NCBI GenBank assembly: GCA_002388905.1
Contig: DGNJ01000046.1
Location: 15,293 to 21,895, forward strand
Source of the DNA: Cellvibrionales bacterium UBA4495
GTDB taxonomy: Bacteria > Pseudomonadota > Gammaproteobacteria > Pseudomonadales > Porticoccaceae
Reading direction: 5' to 3'
Length of the DNA: 6,603 nt
Shown here: in pieces, positions 1-6,250 of the stretch
Layout of the letters: each line of letters begins with the position of its first letter
Numbering within the stretch: position 1 is the first letter of the stretch
Program-made: the position numbers and the translations under genes
The notes under the pieces: generated by a model
Told to the model about the DNA's origin: nothing
Database searches by the model: none
The model's input: only the letters and a program-made list of their open reading frames with translations

Positions 1-750
1 CTTGTAACGGCGCAGCCCCACCGTGTTGACGTAGCGCGTGTCCACCTCGAAGCCGCGGCCGCGGGGCCGGATCAGGCGGGACAGATCGTAGCGGTCGGCA
101 TCACCGTAGGGCGCCATGCCCATGACCTTGTACTCGCCGTCGAGCATCTCGAAACCCAGGTACTCGGTGAGCGCGCCGTAGAGCCCGCCCAGGGAGTCCG
201 GGTCGTAGAATTCCTTGAGCTTGTGGATGCGGCCATTCTCGCCGTAGCCGAAGAAGGTGGTGGCGTACTCGCCCTTGCCGTCCACCCCCATGATGGCGGT
301 TTTGCCCTCAAAGCCGCTCAGGTGATAGGCACTGGAGGCGTGGCTTAAATGGTGTTCGACGGAATCCAGCTCGACCCTGGCCGGGTCGATCCCCAGCTCC
401 CGCAATACACCGAGAATCCGGTTGCGGTAGCGCCGGTAGCGGCGATTGCCGTTTACCAGGGCATCCAGGGCCCGGTCCGGGGCATACCAGTACCGCCGGG
501 CGTAGTGCCAGCGGGCCGGCGACGACAGGGGAATGGGCGCGAAGGGAATGGCGACGACATCCACCTGTTCCGGTTTTACCCCCGCGTATTCCAGGCAAAA
601 GCGGGCCGAATGGTAGGGCATCCTGCCCTTGGCGTGCTTGTCCCGGATAAAGCGCTCTTCCTCCGCCGCCGCCACCAGTTCGTTGTCGATGTAAAGCGCC
701 GCCGAGGGATCGTGGCCCAGAGCGCCGGATAAACCGAGAATTATTGTCAC
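1..750 (-). CDS. NodU/CmcH-family carbamoyltransferase, N-terminal part (LPS core heptose O-carbamoylation likely)
   Basis: Partial: 250 codons are visible and the 3' end lies beyond the left edge. Family members are usually about 570-600 residues. The start is GTG at 750-748, giving MTIILGLSGALGHDPSAALY, the typical opening of this family. The motif HHLSHASSAY (residues 133-142) follows, with the HxxxH pair H133/H137 that binds metal in Kae1/TobZ-like domains. D157 in GVDGKGE is a plausible further ligand, and KVMGMAPYG (208-216) is a family signature. The family transfers carbamoyl from carbamoyl phosphate through carbamoyl-adenylate to a sugar hydroxyl. The YrdC-like domain that makes the adenylate should lie past the edge. 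Residues 80-112 are strikingly basic and aromatic. The gene overlaps the upstream kinase by GTGA. By position it matches P. aeruginosa PA5005 (wapO), linked to the 7-O-carbamoyl group on heptose II. Family assignment is firm; the heptose acceptor is inferred from context. Confidence 0.9.
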   Translation of the reverse strand, partial: MTIILGLSGALGHDPSAALYIDNELVAAAEEERFIRDKHAKGRMPYHSARFCLEYAGVKPEQVDVVAIPFAPIPLSSPARWHYARRYWYAPDRALDALVNGNRRYRRYRNRILGVLRELGIDPARVELDSVEHHLSHASSAYHLSGFEGKTAIMGVDGKGEYATTFFGYGENGRIHKLKEFYDPDSLGGLYGALTEYLGFEMLDGEYKVMGMAPYGDADRYDLSRLIRPRGRGFEVDTRYVNTVGLRRYK

Positions 751-2201
751 TGAAACCCCTTGTTGGTATTGATTTCGATGCCGGCGCGCGCCAGACAATC
801 AGCCAAAACCTGGCCAAAATGGGCCCTGGCGCCGCTCTCCCAGTTGGCCATGAACCGGGTCAGATCCCGGCGGTGCGCTTTCTTGAAACGCCCGGCATGG
901 GGATGATAGGCCATGGCGTCCAAATCCAAAACCACCAGCTTCTCGCCGGCAACGATCAGGTTGGTGGCTTTCATGTCGCCGTGGCTGACCCGCGCGGCCC
1001 AGAACACATCGAACAGCCGCCGGATTTCATTATCCAGCCAGGCCGGAATCTCCCGGTTATCCGCGACCCAGGCAAGCAGGTCGGGGCCGGCGACATGGTC
1101 GCTGACCAGGTAGGCCTCCCGGCGCAGGGGCCCCATACGATTTTCACGCAACGCCAGTGATCGCGGTGCGGGAATGCCCAGGTAGTTCAGGCGCAGGCTG
1201 TTGCACCAACTGACGCGCGCCCGGCTGGGCCGCCAGCAGCGGCTGAGAAAATGCTTCCAGTCCTTGATGTTGTAGCGCTTGATAACCCGGTCCCCCACCC
1301 GCACCACGGTGGCGGTATTGCCGGGCTTGAGCATGTGGCTGCCGCCCATGGCCACCTCCGGCTCCGCCACCAGCCCTGCCACGTCGCTGTCCAGGCAGTC
1401 CCGGCGGATCACCGCAAAGTGACCGGTGGCGCGCTCGGCGACGAACTCCGTACAGGTCCTCAGGCTTTTTTTCTGGTAGTGCCGGATACGCCGCTCGCGC
1501 ATGACCGCGACGCGCTCCGCCAGGGAGGCCGCGTCCGGAGCGCCGTCGCCGTAGGCATCCAGCAGCCGGGGAATCAGGCTATCGAAATCCGGGATCAACT
1601 GGGCAAGGAACAGGGCCAGGTTATCTTCACGGTCCGGCGCCGAGACGTTTCCCGAAACCTCGACACCCCCCCCGTCGACCATGAACAGACCCCTTTCCGT
1701 GGCGAGAAAGTTATCCAGGTGGATATCCCGTTGTGCCAGTCCCGCCCGGTGGCCCCGCCCGATCAGCGCCACCGCCTCACGCAGGCCGCCAATCACGGTG
1801 GCTTCGTCTGCTTCATAGCAGAGCGACGCCAGCCCCCGGGGCTGGGGCAGATATTCGGTGATCAGCAGCCAGGCGCCCTGGCCGTCATCCACCAGGCGAC
1901 AAAGGACACGGGGACAGGGAATGCCGGCTTCGGAGAGGGCCTCGAGACCTGCCCGTTCGCGCCGGTATTCCTTTTCCCGGAAGAACAGCTTGGCCACCGC
2001 TTCGAGATTGCCCCAACGGGCCCGAAAGGTGATTCGCCGACCCGGCAGGTGTCGATAAACCGTCAATGCCGTCAGGGGGTCCGCGCCGGTCATGGCCAGG
2101 GTAAAAGGGGCGTGAAGCCCGTAACCCGCGTTTTTGAGCGCAATGGCGTCCATGGTGCCGGCGGTGTCGATCGATGCCTCCGGGGCGCTATGGCGGTTCA
2201 T
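747..2201 (-). CDS. Tandem-domain LPS core kinase (two WaaP/InaA-like kinase folds, PA5006-like)
   Basis: A 484-residue soluble protein with two protein-kinase-like cores in one chain. Domain 1, about residues 30-250, has a candidate ATP lysine K71 (AVAKLFF), helix-C glutamate E82 (RERAGLEAL), catalytic loop QRDIHLDNF (157-165, with D159 and N164) and metal-binding D176 (MVDGGG). Domain 2, about 285-470, has K308 (RVIKRYN), catalytic loop SHGDMKATNL (406-415, with D409 and N414) and D426 (VLDLD). Both active sites look intact. I chose the ATG at 2201, not the longer in-frame start at 2294, because it forms an ATGA overlap with the waaP stop and has GGAGG 7 bases upstream. Length and architecture recall P. 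aeruginosa PA5006 (about 474 residues). Its neighbours point to phosphorylation of inner-core heptoses, but which hydroxyls each domain modifies is unknown. The kinase fold is sure; the substrate is inferred. No signal peptide or membrane segment is seen. Confidence 0.88.
   Translation of the reverse strand: MNRHSAPEASIDTAGTMDAIALKNAGYGLHAPFTLAMTGADPLTALTVYRHLPGRRITFRARWGNLEAVAKLFFREKEYRRERAGLEALSEAGIPCPRVLCRLVDDGQGAWLLITEYLPQPRGLASLCYEADEATVIGGLREAVALIGRGHRAGLAQRDIHLDNFLATERGLFMVDGGGVEVSGNVSAPDREDNLALFLAQLIPDFDSLIPRLLDAYGDGAPDAASLAERVAVMRERRIRHYQKKSLRTCTEFVAERATGHFAVIRRDCLDSDVAGLVAEPEVAMGGSHMLKPGNTATVVRVGDRVIKRYNIKDWKHFLSRCWRPSRARVSWCNSLRLNYLGIPAPRSLALRENRMGPLRREAYLVSDHVAGPDLLAWVADNREIPAWLDNEIRRLFDVFWAARVSHGDMKATNLIVAGEKLVVLDLDAMAYHPHAGRFKKAHRRDLTRFMANWESGARAHFGQVLADCLARAGIEINTNKGFQ
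756..761 (-). promoter_or_regulatory. Ribosome binding site of the carbamoyltransferase
   Basis: On the minus strand this reads AAGGGG, 5 bases before the GTG at 750-748. It lies inside the last codons of the upstream kinase gene. It supports the GTG start, which has no ATG alternative nearby that keeps the conserved ILGLSG opening. The site is moderate, so re-initiation at the GTGA overlap may contribute. Confidence 0.5.
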
Positions 2202-3046
2202 GGGGGCGCCTCCGTTTCCGGGGGCCGCTGGTGGTAGCCCTTCCGTTCGCCCTTCCGGTAAAGGACCGCCGCGCGCCGGCAAACCAGCGCCCACAGCCGG
2301 CGGTCCCGGGCATTGACCGGTCGCGGTCGCCCCCTCTCCGTCAGCGCGTAACAGCGCCAGAAAGCCAGGGCATCGCAGTCGTTAAAGCCCACCAGGCGGG
2401 CGGAATAGTAGAGGCTCGCCAAATCCTTGATACGCCAGCGCCGCGGGATGCGGCGGCGCAGTTGCACACGGTGCAGGTCGATCAGGTACAGCGGCCGGGC
2501 CGCCGGGGCCGCGTCAGCGTAACCGGGGGACTGGTCCATGAGAAAGTGGCACAGGTAGTAATCCCTGTGATTGACACCATTGTCGTGCAGGGTACGGGTG
2601 ATCGATCCCAGGCGACGGGCCAGGGCCCGCCGGTCCGCCAGGGCCGTGGCCTGAAGATGCCGCCGACACCAGGTCTCCAGATCGTCGGCAGGCTCCAGCG
2701 CACGGGTCAGAAGGAAGGACAGGCGCTTGCGGGGCAGCCACCCGCGGCTGCCGAAGCCCACGGCGGTCATGGTGTCGACGCCCAGTTCCCGCAGTCGGGC
2801 GATGGCCCGCCACTCGTCCTCGGCGCCCATGACCGGCAGGCGCAGATAAAGCAGATTCTTGGCGATCTCGCCGACGGCGATCCCCCGGTGAATCTTGGCG
2901 AAATAACCCTGGCCATCCACCTCGAAGCGCAGGGTGGTGCGATCGTCCAGGTGCCGGTAGATATCCCCTTCCAGAGCCTGGACCACCTCGAAGGGGTCCC
3001 GGCCCCGCCAGGCGGACGCCAGTTCCGGGGCGAGCCACAGCTTCAT
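2198..3046 (-). CDS. waaP: LPS core heptose I kinase WaaP (RfaP)
   Basis: 282 residues, close to the roughly 265-270 of known WaaP proteins. The family transfers phosphate from ATP to O4 of heptose I in the inner core at the cytoplasmic face of the inner membrane. In P. aeruginosa this gene is essential. The N-terminal lobe carries GYFAKIHRGI with ATP lysine K51, then GEIAKNLL and PVMGAEDEW, all typical of WaaP. The catalytic loop is NHRDYYLCHFL with D162 (aligned by memory to the essential Asp163 of the P. aeruginosa enzyme), and LIDLHR gives metal-binding D190. RRWRIKDLASLYYS (202-215) is a further WaaP hallmark. The ATG at 3046 overlaps the waaG stop as ATGA; GGGGGA at 3056-3061 lies 9 bases upstream as a weak ribosome site. 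The proline-rich tail after about residue 272 overlaps the ribosome site of the next gene and is probably not functional. Confidence 0.95.
   Translation of the reverse strand: MKLWLAPELASAWRGRDPFEVVQALEGDIYRHLDDRTTLRFEVDGQGYFAKIHRGIAVGEIAKNLLYLRLPVMGAEDEWRAIARLRELGVDTMTAVGFGSRGWLPRKRLSFLLTRALEPADDLETWCRRHLQATALADRRALARRLGSITRTLHDNGVNHRDYYLCHFLMDQSPGYADAAPAARPLYLIDLHRVQLRRRIPRRWRIKDLASLYYSARLVGFNDCDALAFWRCYALTERGRPRPVNARDRRLWALVCRRAAVLYRKGERKGYHQRPPETEAPP
2209..2213 (-). promoter_or_regulatory. Ribosome binding site of the tandem kinase
   Basis: The minus strand reads GGAGG, 7 bases before the ATG at 2201-2199. It sits inside the last codons of waaP (ETEAPP) and decides the start of the tandem kinase against the 31-codon longer in-frame option. 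Confidence 0.75.
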
Positions 3047-4167
3047 AACCGTCGATCCCCCACCCGCTCGATCAATTCCGCCGCCCGCTCGGGCAGGGAG
3101 TAGATATCGGCGGTTTGCGCGTAGCGAAGGCCGTTTTCCCGCCAGGCGTGCTTGTCGGCGCGCAACATGGTGTCCAGCCGACGCCGGAAGTCGTCCGGAT
3201 CGAAGGGTGTGGGCACCAGTTCGCCCGCGCCGGCTTCCCGCACATACCGGGCATAGCCGCAGACATCGGTGACCAGGACCGGGAGCCCCGCCACCACCGC
3301 TTCCAACAGGACGGTGCCGGTGTTTTCGGCGTAGGCGGGATGGACAAGCAAGTCGGCGCCGATCAGAAAGCGGGGAATATCGTCGCGACCGGCGAAAAAA
3401 CGAACCTTGTTGGCGACACCGAGGCTTCGGGCCAGAATCTTGAATTCGGCGGGGTTGTCCTGACCCACCACGAACAACCGGGTCCGTGACCCGAGATCCT
3501 CCGGCAGGGCCGCCATCGCCTTGAGGGCCCGGTCCAGGCCCTTGGTGCGAAACCCCGACCCCACCATCAGCATCAGTTGCTCATCCTCGCCGATCTCGAA
3601 TTCCCGGCGGAACCCGGCACGGAGCGACGCCGCGTTCGAGGGTGCCCGGCGACCGGGATCGATCCCCGGCGGCAGCAGGTGCAGTCGGTGCTCCGGCGTG
3701 TGGTAGTAGTGGCGGAACAAGTCTTTTTGCCGGTCCGAGATCAGCAGTATTTCGGTATCGGCACGGGCGTCGAAAACGGCCCTTTCGTAACGAGAAAAGT
3801 GCCGGTAACGGGGGCTGAACCGGTAATACCGGCCGCGCAGGTGACTTGCCTTGTAGGCATAACAGGGGTCGGCGGCGTAGTAGACGTCGAGGCCCGGCAT
3901 CTTGTTAAAGCCCACCAGCAGGTCGAAATGCTCGGCCGCCAGCCGTTTTTGCAGCCAGCGGGTGTAGCGCCGGTAGCGGCCTGTATTGGTCAGGGCCCGG
4001 CAGTCCGCCACGGTGACCGGCAGCCAGTCCGGCATCGGCCCCTGCCAGCGAAGGACGAAAGCATGGACCTCGTGACCCCGTGCGAGACAGGCCCGGGCAA
4101 TGCGCAGAAAATCCCGCTGCAGGCCACCGTAAGGGAAATACTTGTAGAGGCTGAAGGCGATTTTCAC
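3043..4167 (-). CDS. waaG: LPS core glycosyltransferase WaaG (GT4 family)
   Basis: 374 residues, the same length as E. coli WaaG. The enzyme adds the first outer-core hexose to heptose II from a nucleotide sugar (UDP-glucose in E. coli; UDP-galactosamine or its acetylated form has been proposed in Pseudomonas). The donor here cannot be read from sequence. Visible features: N-terminal GGLQRDF (14-20) of the GT-B fold; VGSGFRTKGLDRAL (202-215), whose R207 and K209 suit diphosphate binding; and the retaining GT4 EX7E motif, E281 and E289 in YAENTGTVLLEA. Residues 104-132 are rich in Tyr, Arg and Phe and fall on the membrane-interacting region described for E. coli WaaG (about 103-132), so peripheral inner-membrane binding is likely. 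The start is GTG at 4167-4165, overlapping the waaC stop as GTGA, with a strong GGAGG 7 bases upstream. Confidence 0.95.
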   Translation of the reverse strand: MKIAFSLYKYFPYGGLQRDFLRIARACLARGHEVHAFVLRWQGPMPDWLPVTVADCRALTNTGRYRRYTRWLQKRLAAEHFDLLVGFNKMPGLDVYYAADPCYAYKASHLRGRYYRFSPRYRHFSRYERAVFDARADTEILLISDRQKDLFRHYYHTPEHRLHLLPPGIDPGRRAPSNAASLRAGFRREFEIGEDEQLMLMVGSGFRTKGLDRALKAMAALPEDLGSRTRLFVVGQDNPAEFKILARSLGVANKVRFFAGRDDIPRFLIGADLLVHPAYAENTGTVLLEAVVAGLPVLVTDVCGYARYVREAGAGELVPTPFDPDDFRRRLDTMLRADKHAWRENGLRYAQTADIYSLPERAAELIERVGDRRL

Positions 4168-5180
4168 GGGGTCGCCTCCAGCAATTCGTCGAGCGCAGCC
4201 GACACCCGCGCCGGCGGCAGCTGGCCGAAACAGGGGGGAAAGGGCTCGCTGTCGGTGGCGTAAAGGCAGGTGCGGCTCAGGCAGGGGGCGCAGTGGTAAT
4301 CCGCCGCGAGACTGCGCTGGCGATCGCCGTAAAAACCGGTGAGGCCGGGGCTGGTGGGACCGAACAGGGCGATACCGGGGGTTCCCACCGCCGCCGCCAA
4401 GTGACCGAGTCCGGTGTCGACGGCAACACAGGCCCGGGCCGCCCCCAGGCGCCCGGCCATTTCCGTGAGATCCATGGCCGGCAGCACCTCGCCGCCACAG
4501 GCATCGGCGATGCGCCGTGCCCGGGCCTTTTCGGCGTCGTTACCCCAGGGCAGTTGCACCTTGAGGCCGCGATCCCGCAGATGCCGGCCCAGTTCCCCCC
4601 AGTAGTCCTCGGGCCAGTGTTTGTTGGCCCAGGTGGTGCCGTGCAGAAAGACCACGGCATCGCCGCCGGGTCGACGGAAACGCGCTCCGATACCGCTGTC
4701 GCCCCGCGCCTCGGGCACCGGGTATCCCAGGGCCGCGGCCAATAGCTGGCGAACCCGTTCTACCGCATGCTGCCCCGGTTGGACGGCCAGGGGCTTGTCG
4801 TAAAAACGGGCCGCCAGGGATTCCCGGGCCGAGTCCCGGTCCGGGCCGAACACCGGCCCCCGACCATAGCGGCTCAGCCAGGCGCTCTTGAGCAGCCCCT
4901 GGGCATCAATCACGGCGTCGTAAGGCTGGCCCGCAAGGGCGCTTTTCATCGCGCCCCAGGCGCCGCTGCGCCAGGTGGACCAGGGTTGCCTGCGCAGCCG
5001 GCGCAGGGGCACGGTAATCGTGGCAGCCACGGCCGGGTGCCAGCCGGGTACGGCCGCGAAAGCCTCTTCCACCAGCCAGTCAAAGCGAATCGCCGGAATG
5101 GCCCTTGCCGCATCCGTCAGCGCCGGCAGGCTGTGGATGACATCGCCCAGGGAGGATGTCTTGACCAGCAGGACCCGCAC
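4164..5180 (-). CDS. waaC: LPS heptosyltransferase I WaaC (RfaC)
   Basis: 338 residues, GT9 family; transfers L-glycero-D-manno-heptose from ADP-heptose to Kdo2-lipid A, the first heptose of the inner core. I chose GTG at 5180 because it gives VRVLLVKTSSLGDVIHSLPA, which aligns with the E. coli N-terminus (MRVLIVKTSSMGDVLHTLPA). A longer reading frame to 5243 would run deep into waaF and adds no family sequence. Visible residues: catalytic-type D13 in GDV; HGTTWANKHWP (180-190) with K187 contacting the nucleotide sugar; and the ADP-heptose motif DTGLGHLAAAVG (255-266). A C-terminal cluster C297-x2-C300-x4-C305-x11-C317 is absent, as I recall it, from E. coli WaaC. The gene starts 4 bases after the waaF stop. 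A GGGGG run at 5190-5194, 9 bases upstream, is a weak ribosome site, so coupling to waaF is likely. Confidence 0.95.
   Translation of the reverse strand: MRVLLVKTSSLGDVIHSLPALTDAARAIPAIRFDWLVEEAFAAVPGWHPAVAATITVPLRRLRRQPWSTWRSGAWGAMKSALAGQPYDAVIDAQGLLKSAWLSRYGRGPVFGPDRDSARESLAARFYDKPLAVQPGQHAVERVRQLLAAALGYPVPEARGDSGIGARFRRPGGDAVVFLHGTTWANKHWPEDYWGELGRHLRDRGLKVQLPWGNDAEKARARRIADACGGEVLPAMDLTEMAGRLGAARACVAVDTGLGHLAAAVGTPGIALFGPTSPGLTGFYGDRQRSLAADYHCAPCLSRTCLYATDSEPFPPCFGQLPPARVSAALDELLEATP
4175..4179 (-). promoter_or_regulatory. Ribosome binding site of waaG
   Basis: The minus strand reads TGGAGG (core GGAGG at these positions), 7 bases before the GTG at 4167-4165. It is inside the last codons of waaC (LLEATP) and supports the GTG start of MKIAFSLYKY. 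Confidence 0.75.
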
Positions 5181-5184
5181 CGGC

Positions 5185-6240
5185 TCAGGCCCCCGCCACA
5201 AGCCGATCCAGGGCGGCCAGCACCCGCCCCGGCAGCAGTTCATTAAGGCATTTGAGGTGTGCCAGGGGGCACTCCCGCTGGAAACAGGGCCCGCAGTCCA
5301 CGGGAATGGAAAGAATTTCCACCCGTTCGCCCAGGGGCGGGGTAAAACCCGGTGAGGTGGAACCGTAGACCACCGCCAGGGGACGATCCAGGGCGGCGGC
5401 GATATGCATCAGGCCGGAGTCGTTGCTGACCACGGCATCGGCCACAGAGAGCAGGTCGATAGCCTCCCCCAGGCGGGTCCCGCCGGCCAGGTTGCGGCAT
5501 TCCCGTTGTTGCGCCCCGGGCAGCTCGCTGATGATCTCCTCCGCAGCGGCGCGGTCGTTGCCGGAGCCGAACAGGGCCACCCGCCAGCCGCGCTCGATCA
5601 TGGTACCGGCCACCACGGCGTAATGCCGGGGCGGCCAGCGTTTGGCGGGACCGAACTCCGCGCCCGGGCACAGGGCCAGCACGGGTTTGTCTTCGCCCAG
5701 TTCGAAACGCTCCCGCAGCAGTGCTGCCTCGTCCGAATCGGCCTCCAGGTGCGGATGGGGCAGGGATTCCGGCAGGGGCGCACCCTCGGGGTAGGCCAGG
5801 GCCGCAAAGCGCTGGATCATCAGGGGATAGCGGGTCTTGTCCAGCTTGCGCAGGTCGTTGAGCAGACCGTAGCGCATCTCGCCCCGCCAGCCCGTGCGCC
5901 GGGGGATGCCGGCAAAAAACGGGATCAGGGCCGACTTGAGGGAGTTGGGCAGGAGTATGGCCTGGTCGTAGCGACGCCGGCCGAGATGGCGGGCCAGTCG
6001 CCAGCGGGTGGGGATGTCGAGGACGCCGTGGCCCAGGGGCATCTCGATGGCATCGGAGACCTCGGGCATGCGCTCGAGGATGGGCAGGCTCCAGCCCGGC
6101 GCCAGTACGTCGATGGTACAGCCGGCCAGTTCGTTCTTGAGGGTGGCGAACAGGGTCTGTGCCATGACCATATCCCCTACCCAGGAGGGGCCGACGATGA
6201 GGATCCTGCGTTCGGCTCGCTTGGCGGAGCGCGGGGTCAT
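5185..6240 (-). CDS. waaF: LPS heptosyltransferase II WaaF (RfaF)
   Basis: 351 residues, GT9 family; adds the second heptose to heptose I of the inner core from ADP-heptose. The N-terminal motif ILIVGPSWVGDMVMAQ (13-28, D23 as catalytic-type residue) and FFAGIPRRTGWRGEMRYGLL (108-127) are near-identical to E. coli WaaF as I recall it. GAEFGPAKRWP (193-203, K200) and SNDSGLMHIAAAL (272-284) form the donor site. The ATG at 6240 lies 7 bases after the ilvE stop, with TGAGG at 6250-6246 (which includes that stop codon) as the ribosome site, 5 bases away. This start leaves a 12-residue basic leader before the family's usual beginning; no later start codon fits without losing the motif. A C-terminal cysteine cluster, C316-x2-C319-x4-C324-x6-C331, parallels that in WaaC. 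The longer in-frame start at 6303, inside ilvE, is less likely. Confidence 0.96.
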   Translation of the reverse strand: MTPRSAKRAERRILIVGPSWVGDMVMAQTLFATLKNELAGCTIDVLAPGWSLPILERMPEVSDAIEMPLGHGVLDIPTRWRLARHLGRRRYDQAILLPNSLKSALIPFFAGIPRRTGWRGEMRYGLLNDLRKLDKTRYPLMIQRFAALAYPEGAPLPESLPHPHLEADSDEAALLRERFELGEDKPVLALCPGAEFGPAKRWPPRHYAVVAGTMIERGWRVALFGSGNDRAAAEEIISELPGAQQRECRNLAGGTRLGEAIDLLSVADAVVSNDSGLMHIAAALDRPLAVVYGSTSPGFTPPLGERVEILSIPVDCGPCFQRECPLAHLKCLNELLPGRVLAALDRLVAGA

Positions 6241-6245
6241 AGGGG

Positions 6246-6250
6246 CCTCA
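6246..6250 (-). promoter_or_regulatory. Ribosome binding site of waaF overlapping the ilvE stop
   Basis: The minus strand reads TGAGG: the TGA is the ilvE stop codon and GAGG serves as a short Shine-Dalgarno site, 5 bases before the waaF ATG at 6240-6238. This suggests waaF is translated from read-through or re-initiating ribosomes on an ilvE transcript, though a separate promoter inside ilvE cannot be excluded. Confidence 0.5.

Noticed and set aside
427..443. 17-base exact match between 427-443 and 3964-3980 (both encode RYRRY)
   Set aside because: Both copies sit in frame inside unrelated coding genes, encode the same short basic motif with the preferred codons, and show no flanking similarity. 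Chance plus codon bias explains it.
1251..2237. Long open frame on the plus strand (328 codons) opposite the tandem kinase
   Set aside because: It mirrors a well-supported minus-strand gene in GC-rich DNA, where stop-free antisense frames are expected. Its protein shows no recognisable motif.
2202..2294. 31-codon in-frame extension at the start of the tandem kinase
   Set aside because: It would overlap waaP by almost 100 bases and is Gly/Pro-rich, while the ATG at 2201 has GGAGG at proper spacing and a classic ATGA overlap.
2174..3103. Plus-strand open frame (309 codons) opposite waaP
   Set aside because: Proline-, glycine- and glutamine-rich low-complexity translation with no family features, fully opposite a confident WaaP gene.
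5181..5243. 21-codon in-frame extension at the start of waaC
   Set aside because: It lies within waaF coding sequence, and the family N-terminus begins exactly at the GTG at 5180.
6241..6247. Possible promoter or terminator between ilvE and waaF
   Set aside because: Only 7 bases separate the genes, with no hairpin or T-run. The other junctions are equally tight.
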